This document shows, piece after piece, positions 14,855 to 22,772 of a stretch of DNA of 24,730 bases. Each line of letters starts with the position of its first letter. Within the stretch, counting starts at the first letter, position 1. Made by a program: the position numbers and the translations under genes. The notes under the pieces are model-generated. The model worked only from the letters and a program-made list of their open reading frames with translations, was not told the DNA's origin and did not search any database. Source of the DNA: an uncultured Blautia sp. GTDB lineage: Bacteria; Bacillota; Clostridia; Lachnospirales; Lachnospiraceae. The stretch lies in assembly GCA_900539525.1 (NCBI GenBank), contig UQCM01000042.1, positions 1 through 24,730 of the forward strand, given 5' to 3'.

Positions 14855-14937
14855 TATGTTTCGCTGGTCTGCTTTCCCGATAGCACAGTTGTAAAAGCCT
14901 CAGCGTAGCCTCCCCGATACCCGTCTGACAAATCCGT

Positions 14938-14957
14938 GGGTCAAATGCTTTTGACCC
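14938..14957. repeat. 8-bp perfect hairpin after oppF
   Basis: gggtcaaa (14938-14945) and tttgaccc (14950-14957) pair around a 4-base loop. It begins 7 nt past the oppF stop on the minus strand, with no U tract. A degenerate relative lies at 5090-5111, and both are followed by aacat on the plus strand. A dispersed hairpin that may protect the 3' end or weaken read-through. Confidence 0.65.
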
Positions 14958-14963
14958 CAACAT

Positions 14964-15989
14964 CTATTTATCATACAGATGACAAACCACATAATGTCCC
15001 GGCTCTACCTCTTTCTGGACAGGCACCTCCGTCTTACACCTTTCCATGCAGTGCGCACAGCGGGTGTGGAACTTACATCCTGCCGGCGGGTTCGCCGGTG
15101 AAGGAATGGATCCCTCCAGCACGATACGCTGCTTTTTCACCTTCGGATCCGGAACCGGAATGGCGGAGAACAGTGCCTTTGTATAAGGATGCAGCGGATT
15201 TCTGAAAATATCCCCTGTCTCTCCGTATTCCACCAGATTTCCAAGATACATGACGCCCACTGTGTCAGAGATATGCTCCACCACCGACAGGTCATGGGAG
15301 ATGAACAGATACGTCAGATTGTACTGCGCCTGCAGATCCTTCAACAGGTTGATGATCTGTGCCTGAATGGATACGTCCAGCGCCGATACCGGCTCATCGC
15401 AGACCACAAACTCCGGATTCAGAGCCAGTGCCCTGGCGATACAGATCCTCTGGCGCTGACCGCCGGAGAACTCATGCGGATAGCGCTCCTTATGGTAGGG
15501 CTGCAGACCGCAGTTGTCCATGATCTGATCGATATAGTCGTTAAACTCCGCCTTCGGCACAAGGTTATGCTCCCTGACGGCCTCTCCGATGATCTCACCA
15601 ACAGGCAGCCTCGGTGAAAGGCTGGAAAACGGATCCTGGAAAATGATCTGCATCTTCGTACGCATGGCACGCATCTCTTTATTGGTCAGGTCATAGACCT
15701 CTTTCCCGTTAAATAGCACCTGCCCGCCGGTCTTCTCACCGGAAAGCCGGAGGATCGTCCGCCCGGTGGTGGTTTTTCCGCATCCCGACTCTCCTACCAG
15801 TCCCATGGTAGTTCCGCGCTTCAGATTGAAGGTAACACCATCCACAGCCTTGACATGTCCCACTGTTCTGGAAACCATTCCGCCCTTGATGGGAAAATAC
15901 TTCTTCAGCTGATTGACCATCAGGATATACTGCGGATCATAAACCAGGGGTTCATAAGTCTCTTCGTTCACAGAATTCTTTGAAGCCAT
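14964..15989 (-). CDS. oppF: Oligopeptide ABC importer ATP-binding subunit OppF
   Basis: This 341-residue ATPase energises peptide uptake together with OppD at the cytoplasmic face. Visible motifs: Walker A GESGCGKT (66-73), Q-loop FQDP near 117, signature FSGGQRQR (174-181), Walker B VVCDEP with D198-E199, and H-loop H232. The C-terminal oligopeptide/dipeptide transporter region has a cysteine set, C305, C311, C314 and C318 plus C336. The same pattern occurs in OppD and could hold an iron-sulfur cluster. The ATG abuts the oppD stop, with a GGGGGA site in the end of oppD. The substrate could also be dipeptides (Dpp) or nickel; the operon form favours peptides. Confidence 0.92.
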   Translation of the reverse strand: MASKNSVNEETYEPLVYDPQYILMVNQLKKYFPIKGGMVSRTVGHVKAVDGVTFNLKRGTTMGLVGESGCGKTTTGRTILRLSGEKTGGQVLFNGKEVYDLTNKEMRAMRTKMQIIFQDPFSSLSPRLPVGEIIGEAVREHNLVPKAEFNDYIDQIMDNCGLQPYHKERYPHEFSGGQRQRICIARALALNPEFVVCDEPVSALDVSIQAQIINLLKDLQAQYNLTYLFISHDLSVVEHISDTVGVMYLGNLVEYGETGDIFRNPLHPYTKALFSAIPVPDPKVKKQRIVLEGSIPSPANPPAGCKFHTRCAHCMERCKTEVPVQKEVEPGHYVVCHLYDK

Positions 15990-17138
15990 TTATTTGTCCC
16001 CCTTTCCTTCACAGTAGCGATAGCAGCTCACCTTATGCGTCGGTGAAAGGCTGATCTCCGGAGGATACGCACCGTCGCAGGCTCCCACGCACATTTCGCA
16101 GCGATCCTTAAAATAACAGTAATCCGGCATATTGATCGGGTTCGGCACCTTGCCCGGAATCGAATAAAGCTTATCCACCTTTTTGCCGACCATCGGCTTG
16201 GATGCCATCAGACCAATGGTATACGGATGGGAAGGATGCTCGAAGATCTCCTCCGCCGTTCCCTTTTCCACGACTCTTCCGGCATACATTACCACAATAT
16301 AATCCGCCATCTCCGCGATAACACCCAGATCATGGGTGATCAGCATGATGGAGGAATTGATCTTATCCTTCAGCTGGCGCAGCAGATCCAGGATCTGTGC
16401 CTGAATGGTCACATCCAGAGCCGTCGTCGGCTCATCGGCAATGATGATCTTCGGGTTGCAGGCCAGTGCAATTGCGATCATGACACGCTGGCGCATACCG
16501 CCGGAGAGCTCATGAGGGAACATCCGATAGACACCCTCACTGTTGGCGATTCCTACCATCTCCAGCAGTTCGATCGTCCGGGCCTTGATCTCATCCCTGC
16601 TCTTGCCCTCACCGTCATGGAGGCTGATGACCTCATCCACCTGTCTGCCGATGCGGAACACCGGGTTTAAGCTGGTCATAGGCTCCTGGAAGATCATAGA
16701 CACATAATTTCCCCGGATGCTCTGCATCTTCTCCTGCGGCGTTTTCGTGATCTCATAGGCCTTATCGCCCAGATTCAGACGGATCTCCCCTTCGACCGTC
16801 TGCCCCTGCGGTCTCTGGATCAGCTGCATCAGAGACAGGCTGGTTACGGACTTTCCGCAGCCGGACTCTCCTACGATTCCTACCGTCTTTCCGATGGGCA
16901 CGTCAAAGGACACACCATCCACGCTTTTTACCGTACCGGTATCGGTAAAGAAATATGTATGCAGGTTGTCAAATTCCACTGCATTTTCCGGATTGTGCAT
17001 CTGCGTCAGATACTCGGACTCCGGAACATTTTTACGTTTTCTCTTCTTCTCAAGCTCATTGGTAATCTTGCGGTTTTTCTTTGAAATCTGGCGGGATTCT
17101 TTCGCTGAGAGATAACCTTCTGCATGTTTCTTAGCCAT
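15990..17138 (-). CDS. oppD: Oligopeptide ABC importer ATP-binding subunit OppD
   Basis: This is the second nucleotide-binding subunit (382 aa), pairing with OppF. Motifs: Walker A GESGCGKS (90-97), Q-loop FQEP near 150, signature LSGGMRQR (211-218), Walker B IIIADEP with D235-E236, and H-loop H269. It has a Lys/Arg-rich N-terminal extension of about 50 residues before the ABC core, longer than in typical OppD. The C-terminal cysteines C341, C347, C350 and C354 mirror those of OppF. The start lies 12 nt after the oppC stop, with a GGAGG site in the gap. The family and operon role are secure; the extension's role is unknown. Confidence 0.93.
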   Translation of the reverse strand: MAKKHAEGYLSAKESRQISKKNRKITNELEKKRKRKNVPESEYLTQMHNPENAVEFDNLHTYFFTDTGTVKSVDGVSFDVPIGKTVGIVGESGCGKSVTSLSLMQLIQRPQGQTVEGEIRLNLGDKAYEITKTPQEKMQSIRGNYVSMIFQEPMTSLNPVFRIGRQVDEVISLHDGEGKSRDEIKARTIELLEMVGIANSEGVYRMFPHELSGGMRQRVMIAIALACNPKIIIADEPTTALDVTIQAQILDLLRQLKDKINSSIMLITHDLGVIAEMADYIVVMYAGRVVEKGTAEEIFEHPSHPYTIGLMASKPMVGKKVDKLYSIPGKVPNPINMPDYCYFKDRCEMCVGACDGAYPPEISLSPTHKVSCYRYCEGKGDK

Positions 17139-17150
17139 TTTCTTCCCTCC

Positions 17151-18689
17151 TTACCGTTTCATCTTCGGGTCAAACGCATCGCGCAGACCGTCACCAACAA
17201 AGTTGAAGCCCAGCACGGCAATCAGCAGACAGATGCCGGCAGGAATCCATACATACCAGTAATGCGTCATAACATAAGCCTCATTTACATCCGTGATGAT
17301 ATTTCCCCAGGAAGCAAACGGGAACTTGACACCGATTCCAAGGAAGGACAGTGTCGCCTCCATAATGATCGTAGAGCCCAGGCTCATGGTACACATAACG
17401 ATCAGCTGAGGAATGACATTCGGGATCAGATGCTTGAAGATCCGGCGGCTCACACGAACACCGCAGGCCTCGGCAGCTGTCATAAACTCCTGCTCACGCA
17501 GGGACAGGATCTGTCCGCGGACAAGGCGGGTGATTCCGGGCCATCCCAGAAAGCCCAGGATCAGCATCAGGTAGAACATACGCGTCATCGGTTCCACCTT
17601 CATGGCATCCATCGTTGCACCGAGAATGATGATCAGCGGCAGCGACGGGATACAGTAAAAGATATCCACGATTCGCATGATCAGGTTATCCACCCATTTT
17701 CCAAAGTATCCGGCAATACCGCCCAGGATCACACCGATCACCGTTTCAATGATCACGACAATAAATCCGATGATCAGGGAAACACGTCCTCCGTACATCA
17801 GACGGGTGAGCATATCCATTCCGTTTCTGTCCGTTCCCAGCCAGTGTGCTTTCGACGGCTTTGCGTAGCTGTCATACACATAGGTCTCTTTTCCCTGCTT
17901 GACGGACCAGGTCATGGATGTGGGATCATAAGTGATCTTATAAGTAAATTCATTGCCCTCTGCATCTGTGTAATTAAACTCTTCCTGATTGTCATTGATG
18001 GCGGCTTCCAGTTCTTCCTTAAACACACGTTCAAAGGTCACACCGCTCTCCACCGACGACACCACAAAACGGCTGATATAGCCCGCAACGGTATCTCCGC
18101 TTACAATGTTTCCATCCTCATCCAGCGTATACTCTGCACCTTCCGCCGTAAAGGATTTCTCCTGTGACGTATAGGCCTTCAAAGCCTCATACTTTACAGG
18201 AAAAGAGATCTCCTGACCGTCACCGTTTACGATATCTTTAGCGGCAATGGCCAGCAGGGTTCCTTCTGAAGAAATCGAATAAAAGTCCGTTCCCTCCTCC
18301 TGAATCTCATAGGTCACATCCTTATATTCATAAGAGCTTTCCTTCTTCTGGACAGCCAGCTGGAACTTTGCCTGCAGGACACTGTCGAACTTCTGTCCCT
18401 CTGCCGCCGTATAACGGAAGTCATTATTCTTTACCACTCCCGCAAATTCCTTCATCTGGCTCTCGTAGCGGTAAAACTGCTGATCCTGTCCGTACGGGCT
18501 GATCAGTCCTCCCAGGAAAGAGAACAGAAACATGGAGATCAGCATGATCATGCCGAGCACCGCCAGCCGGTTACGGAAAAACCGCTTAACGACCAGTGCA
18601 CCCGGTGAGAGCACCTTGACACGCCTGTCATCATTCAGAGAGTAGGAAGTATTTTCATTTTTCATTGTTACATCTTTTTTGTCGCTCAT
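17151..18689 (-). CDS. oppC: Oligopeptide ABC importer permease OppC with a large extracytoplasmic insertion
   Basis: This permease has 512 residues, against about 300 for the family. It has a cytoplasmic N-terminus, TM1 at 42-63, then about 215 extra residues (66-281) rich in Glu, Asp, Tyr and Ser with a beta-strand look. The usual HWLGTDRNG motif follows at 282, with five further membrane segments and the EAA loop (EFMTAAEACGVRVSRRIFKH). The insertion follows TM1, so by OppC topology it should face outside, where OppA docks. OppA also carries extra sequence. OppC pairs with OppB to form the channel. It is separated from oppB by 11 nt and from oppD by 12 nt. Confidence 0.93.
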   Translation of the reverse strand: MSDKKDVTMKNENTSYSLNDDRRVKVLSPGALVVKRFFRNRLAVLGMIMLISMFLFSFLGGLISPYGQDQQFYRYESQMKEFAGVVKNNDFRYTAAEGQKFDSVLQAKFQLAVQKKESSYEYKDVTYEIQEEGTDFYSISSEGTLLAIAAKDIVNGDGQEISFPVKYEALKAYTSQEKSFTAEGAEYTLDEDGNIVSGDTVAGYISRFVVSSVESGVTFERVFKEELEAAINDNQEEFNYTDAEGNEFTYKITYDPTSMTWSVKQGKETYVYDSYAKPSKAHWLGTDRNGMDMLTRLMYGGRVSLIIGFIVVIIETVIGVILGGIAGYFGKWVDNLIMRIVDIFYCIPSLPLIIILGATMDAMKVEPMTRMFYLMLILGFLGWPGITRLVRGQILSLREQEFMTAAEACGVRVSRRIFKHLIPNVIPQLIVMCTMSLGSTIIMEATLSFLGIGVKFPFASWGNIITDVNEAYVMTHYWYVWIPAGICLLIAVLGFNFVGDGLRDAFDPKMKR

Positions 18690-18700
18690 AACAGGTCCTC

Positions 18701-19687
18701 CTATGCAATACGTACCCGCGGGTCAACCACGGCATACAGAATATCGGAAAGCAGGTTGCCTGCCAGTGTCAGAATCGCCAGAAACGTCATATAGAACATG
18801 GAAAACGGAATATCACCGATGACCATGGCATGATAGGACGTATAGCCGATGCCCGGAATGGAAAACAGCGTCTCCGTGATCAGCGCACCGGAGAACAGGG
18901 TCGGCAGGGAGCCGCCCACGATCGTTACCAGCGGGATCAGCGTATTCCGGAAGGCGTGCTGATAGATTACCTTTTTCTCAGACAATCCCTTGGCACGCGC
19001 TGTACGGATGTAGTCGGCGTTCAATACCTCCAGCATGTTGGTACGGGTATAACGCATCAGCGATCCCACCGAAACAATGACCAGGGTGGCGATCGGAAGG
19101 ACCAGATGATTCGCCTTATCCAGGAATTTCCCCATGGCATCCAGCTGGGCATAATTTCGTCCCACCAGACCATAGAGGTCAAACCAGCCGAGCTTCACCG
19201 AGAAGATCAGCTTTAGAATCGTAGCAAAAAAGAAGGTCGGCAGAGAAATACCGATCAGCGCACCGGCGGTGATGGCATAGTCTGCACGGGAATACTGTTT
19301 GGTAGCGGCAATTACACCAAGGGGGATCGCGATGATCAGCTCCAGAACAAATGCGATCGCTCCCATCGTAAAGGACAGCCAGATGACTTCACTGAATTTC
19401 TGAAGTACCGGAACGGTATATTTCCAGCTGTCACCAAAGTTACCACGGATGGCATCTCCCAGCCAGGTAAGGTAACCCGGCAGGATACTCTTATCCAGTC
19501 CGTATGCCGCATTCAGCTGAGCCAGCCACTCATCATAGGGTTTTGCGCCGGGCTTCATGGCGAGCTGCATTGCCATATTCTCTACATAAGAAGCAGGAAG
19601 ACAGCGGAGCAGTGCATAGATAATGAAGGAAACACAAAACAGAATCATCACTGACAGAGCTATTCTTTTCAGGATATATTTTCTCAT
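18701..19687 (-). CDS. oppB: Oligopeptide ABC importer permease OppB
   Basis: A 328-residue permease of standard length. TM1 is at 9-29, followed by the usual first external segment with YGLDKSILPGYLTWLGDAIRG, then five more membrane helices. The EAA coupling loop is visible as DYIRTARAKGLSEKKVIYQH near residue 225, followed by FRNTLIPLVT. The C-terminal SIPGIGYTSYHAM and VDPRVRIA motifs are typical. It forms the membrane channel with OppC and binds the ATPases through the EAA loop. It starts 97 nt after oppA across a hairpin, so it may be expressed at a lower level than the binding protein. Confidence 0.94.
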   Translation of the reverse strand: MRKYILKRIALSVMILFCVSFIIYALLRCLPASYVENMAMQLAMKPGAKPYDEWLAQLNAAYGLDKSILPGYLTWLGDAIRGNFGDSWKYTVPVLQKFSEVIWLSFTMGAIAFVLELIIAIPLGVIAATKQYSRADYAITAGALIGISLPTFFFATILKLIFSVKLGWFDLYGLVGRNYAQLDAMGKFLDKANHLVLPIATLVIVSVGSLMRYTRTNMLEVLNADYIRTARAKGLSEKKVIYQHAFRNTLIPLVTIVGGSLPTLFSGALITETLFSIPGIGYTSYHAMVIGDIPFSMFYMTFLAILTLAGNLLSDILYAVVDPRVRIA

Positions 19688-19745
19688 GCGGTAATCATTC
19701 CTCTCTACAATACAAAATCAGAAACCGGTTGAACGAAACGGGAAA

Positions 19746-19768
19746 GCCTGTGCAGCAAAGACACAGGC
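19746..19768 (-). terminator. Intercistronic hairpin between oppA and oppB
   Basis: gcctgtg (19746-19752) and cacaggc (19762-19768) pair around 9 bases. On the minus strand the stem is followed by tttcccgtttcgttc, a weak T-rich tail. In binding-protein operons such a partial terminator or 3' stabiliser raises oppA mRNA over the permease genes; that role is inferred. Confidence 0.55.
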
Positions 19769-19784
19769 CTTCGGAATTGTTTCA

Positions 19785-22073
19785 TTATTTCACAACAATC
19801 TTTTCAATCTCGCTCATCCAGTTCCAGTATGGCGTCATATCTTCCGGCAGAGAAGAAACATCCACACGCTCGGTGGAAATCACATAGGCATCAGAACGCT
19901 GGTAGATCGGAATCTCAACACCCCAGTCCATGATGATCTCCATGGCTGCCTTGTACAGGCCCTTGCGGTAGGACTGATCTGTGGACTGACGTGCATCCAT
20001 GATCAGAGTATCCAGATCCTCGTCATTGATCTTGTAGTAGTTGGTCGTTCCCTCGCTGTGGTACAGCTGGAACATATCCGGGTCACTGGATGACTGCCAT
20101 GCGGCACACCAGAGCTCAGCCACACCTGACTGATAGGAAGCATACAGGTCAGCTGCATTTGCCAGGTCGTTTACTGTCAGTGTAAATCCAATGCTTGCAA
20201 AAGCGTCTGCCGCATTCTTCAGAATCAGGAAGGTCGGATGGTCTCCCTGTCCGCCGCCGCCGATGTTTACGGTGTACTCAAGCTTTGCACCTTCCGGAGC
20301 CGCTGTCAGCTTGCCGTCTGCTACGGTGTAGCCTGCAGCTTCAAAGTATCCCAGTGCTGCCTCTTTTGCTGCTGCGTATTTATCTTCTGCCTTCATCTCT
20401 GCTGTGTAGACCGGGTTGCCTTCTACATCCACAGAGTATGCAACGGTGTATCCGTCATCTGTTACCTGAGGTGCTGCCCAGGAGGTATTGGAGATCGGAT
20501 AGTTGATGACAGATGCGGTATCTCCGTAGTAGGAATCAATTCCCTCATCACGGTAAGCTGCGATCAGTGTGCCGATCGCTTTTCTCAGGTTCTTTGATGC
20601 ATCGGAAGCAGGATCATCTCCCACCTTTACATTATCTGCACTGATACCGATGTAGCCGTATCCGCGGTAGTCGATCAGCTTCGTTGTGATGACACTTCCG
20701 TCAAGAGAAGGATCCCCGCCATTGAGCTCAGCGATCTGGGATGCCACCTCGGTAGAGTAGGACGGTGATGCGATATCAACGGTGCCTGCGTCGATACCAT
20801 TGATCATGTCTGCTTCCTTTGTCTCGATAAAGTTCAGGTATTTTGTCTTTGCTTCTCCCTGATAGAAGCTCGGGTTAGCTTCCATGTATACGACACCATT
20901 GGAAACATCATTAAACATGTAAGGTCCTGCACCCATCGGCTTCGTTGTCTTCTCACGAATGAGGGAAAGATCACCTTTCGGGAAACCGAACTTATGGTTC
21001 TCGAAATCATACTGAGCCTCGTCTCCATAATAATGCAGCGGAGCGATCGGCAGATTCAAGTTGTAGATCATAGTCGCATCCAGCTCGGAGGTCACGATAC
21101 GCATGCTGTAGTCATCAATACGCTGAATACCCTCAATATAATCAGCAGAATCTCCTGTCTTCACACCGATCGAATAAGCAGCATAGTCCTCCATCAGATC
21201 AAAAAGGCTCGCACCTGCTGCCTCTGTCTCAGACATCGCAGTCAGATCCCACTCATAAGCTTCACACAGTGCTGTGAAGAAATCTGCTGTGGTAGCATCT
21301 GCCGCCAGACCATCAAATCCCCACTGTGCAGCTGCTCCAGCCACATCGCCTTCTTCTGCGATTCCATTCTCCACACAGTAATCAACGATCGTCTGTGCGA
21401 ATGCTGCGCCTGCCTGATCCAGATCTGCCCAGAATGCGGTCTGTGTTGCCTCATCCCAGTTGGTAAAGTCTGTATTGTCACGTCCGGCCTGTACCAGCAG
21501 ATTGAACAGAGTCTCCATACCACTGCGGTACTCCTTCACACCCTGGATCGGTGCAGAATAAATCGTTACAGAGCCGTCATAGGACGGATCCAGATAAACA
21601 TACAATCCAAAAATAAAATCATCTATATCAATCGGTGTTCCATCGGAGAATACCAGATCGTCACGCATCTTCAGATCATAGAAAACGGTTCCGTCTGCAT
21701 TCTCGGTAACGGTAATGTCTGCAGGACCTGTGTAGGTGTACTCTTTGCCGTTGTATTCTCTCGTCTCTCCCTCAATTCCGTTCAGGACAGGGTTGGATAC
21801 ACGGTCTACATACATCATGTACAGCTGTGTCATATCTGCGACATTCTGATCATCAGCATTCTGTGCAAAGAACGGGGAGAACTTATTCTCGAATCCCTGG
21901 GCAGATACTACCAGAGTACCTCCATCTTCTTTCCCTTCAGCCGTTGTCTCCGCTGCCGCTTCCTCACCGGGTTTCTTTGTTTCTGTTGTTTTTCCTGAGC
22001 TGCAGCCTGCAAGTGTACTGCCGCACAGAGCCAGTCCCAGGATCAGGGCCAGCATTTTCTTACTTTTGCTCAT
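19785..22073 (-). CDS. oppA: Oligopeptide-binding lipoprotein OppA (SBP_bac_5), enlarged
   Basis: This substrate-binding lipoprotein (762 aa) is anchored outside the membrane and delivers peptides to OppBC. The signal peptide ends in lipobox LAGC with C24 the lipidated residue, then a Thr/Glu/Ala linker to about 50. The family core is seen in MRDDLVFSDGTPIDIDDFIF (136-155), and the C-terminal lobe in LWCAAWQSSSDPDMFQLYHS. About 125 residues at roughly 185-310 are extra: acidic, Ala-rich and helical. This explains a length well above the usual 540-600. The start was chosen at MSKSKK because AAGGAGG lies 10 nt upstream; a longer frame has no site. Both a consensus promoter and a folded leader precede it. 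Confidence 0.93.
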   Translation of the reverse strand: MSKSKKMLALILGLALCGSTLAGCSSGKTTETKKPGEEAAAETTAEGKEDGGTLVVSAQGFENKFSPFFAQNADDQNVADMTQLYMMYVDRVSNPVLNGIEGETREYNGKEYTYTGPADITVTENADGTVFYDLKMRDDLVFSDGTPIDIDDFIFGLYVYLDPSYDGSVTIYSAPIQGVKEYRSGMETLFNLLVQAGRDNTDFTNWDEATQTAFWADLDQAGAAFAQTIVDYCVENGIAEEGDVAGAAAQWGFDGLAADATTADFFTALCEAYEWDLTAMSETEAAGASLFDLMEDYAAYSIGVKTGDSADYIEGIQRIDDYSMRIVTSELDATMIYNLNLPIAPLHYYGDEAQYDFENHKFGFPKGDLSLIREKTTKPMGAGPYMFNDVSNGVVYMEANPSFYQGEAKTKYLNFIETKEADMINGIDAGTVDIASPSYSTEVASQIAELNGGDPSLDGSVITTKLIDYRGYGYIGISADNVKVGDDPASDASKNLRKAIGTLIAAYRDEGIDSYYGDTASVINYPISNTSWAAPQVTDDGYTVAYSVDVEGNPVYTAEMKAEDKYAAAKEAALGYFEAAGYTVADGKLTAAPEGAKLEYTVNIGGGGQGDHPTFLILKNAADAFASIGFTLTVNDLANAADLYASYQSGVAELWCAAWQSSSDPDMFQLYHSEGTTNYYKINDEDLDTLIMDARQSTDQSYRKGLYKAAMEIIMDWGVEIPIYQRSDAYVISTERVDVSSLPEDMTPYWNWMSEIEKIVVK

Positions 22074-22135
22074 AACATTTTTTCCTCCTTTACTTTTTTG
22101 AGATATGATAAGTAAGCCCGCAACCTGTCCAGACA

Positions 22136-22173
22136 GCAGAAAAACAGGGCAAGATTCCTGTCCTGTTCTCTGC
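22136..22173 (-). promoter_or_regulatory. Stable hairpin in the oppA leader
   Basis: Arms 22136-22148 and 22162-22173 pair over 12 bp, with one bulge and one G-U, in the leader of about 123 nt. The second arm contains five T in a row on the minus strand, and a further short dyad (cctgtcc/gacagg) overlaps, so alternative folds are possible. It may be an attenuator or a stability element. No known riboswitch or T-box motif was recognised. Confidence 0.4.
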
Positions 22174-22202
22174 TTATCTGAAGTGTCACGCATATGATTC
22201 TT

Positions 22203-22231
22203 ATTATATCGTTCATCCAACGTTTTGTCAA
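22203..22231 (-). promoter_or_regulatory. oppA: Consensus SigA promoter of the opp operon
   Basis: Minus-strand TTGACA (22226-22231) and TATAAT (22203-22208), both perfect, are exactly 17 bp apart. The -35 begins right after the stop codon of the upstream membrane-protein gene. The start would be near 22196, about 123 nt before oppA. This predicts strong expression, possibly tempered by the leader hairpin. Confidence 0.85.
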
Positions 22232-22232
22232 T

Positions 22233-22772
22233 TTAGGGATTCTTTTTCCAGCACATTTCACAAACACGAAGCCGGATGCCAAAAGCCGTGCCGGGGACTG
22301 CCGCCTCCAGAAGAAGGAAGAAAGCAAAACCTGCTGTTTTTCCCTCCATTCCGTTTCTGAACACAAACACCAGCTCACCGGCAATACACGCTGCCGCAGC
22401 GACAGCTGTAAGGACTGCACGTCCCGGGAGCTGTGCCACGCTCTTCTGGTAAATATAGGCACGCAGAGGATTCCCGCCTGCAGTGAGATGATACAGTCCC
22501 AGACATACACTGATCCCGCTCACAAAATTCACCGTATAGGGAATCAGAACATACGCACAGTTTACCGCCCCCGGCGCCTCCACACATCCTGCCGCCGCCA
22601 GAGAAACCAGCATCAGGATGCACAGTCCCCAGAGCCGGATCAACTCTTGTTTCAGCTTCTTTTCCTCATCCTGCCAGACATACAGCTCCCCCCGGTACAC
22701 ATAGTTTCCCTTCTCATCCTTCTGAAACGCATCCAGATAGGCTCTGCGTCCCTTTTTCTTCTTCTCTGCCAT
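22233..22772 (-). CDS. Four-helix membrane protein of unknown function
   Basis: The 179-residue protein starts with a Lys/Arg-rich cytoplasmic stretch (MAEKKKKGRRAYLDAFQKDE) containing a YxYRGELYVWQDE-type segment. Four hydrophobic helices follow, at about 45-65, 72-93, 120-140 and 145-166. It ends in a basic, Cys-containing tail (CEMCWKKNP). I do not recognise a characterised family. Its ATG abuts the stop of the M3 peptidase gene (TAAATG) with AAGGGA upstream, so the two are co-transcribed and may be translationally coupled. The opp promoter begins immediately after its stop codon. Confidence 0.85.
   Translation of the reverse strand: MAEKKKKGRRAYLDAFQKDEKGNYVYRGELYVWQDEEKKLKQELIRLWGLCILMLVSLAAAGCVEAPGAVNCAYVLIPYTVNFVSGISVCLGLYHLTAGGNPLRAYIYQKSVAQLPGRAVLTAVAAAACIAGELVFVFRNGMEGKTAGFAFFLLLEAAVPGTAFGIRLRVCEMCWKKNP

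Noticed and set aside
11066..14963. A jetD nuclease or HipB antitoxin gene hidden in the accessory region
   Set aside because: All frames on both strands were read. No toprim-like or DUF2220-like protein and no small helix-turn-helix protein next to the kinase gene was found.
17124..18167. 347-codon plus-strand frame opposite oppC
   Set aside because: Antisense shadow of the permease gene. The His/Asp/Gln-rich composition is unlike a real protein, and the oppC frame has clear family motifs.
20994..21998. 334-codon plus-strand frame opposite oppA
   Set aside because: Antisense shadow rich in Cys and Ile, with no family resemblance and no start signals; oppA is certain on the other strand.
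22074..22200. T-box or known riboswitch in the oppA leader
   Set aside because: No T-box motif, specifier stem or other recognised aptamer core was found, only generic hairpins.
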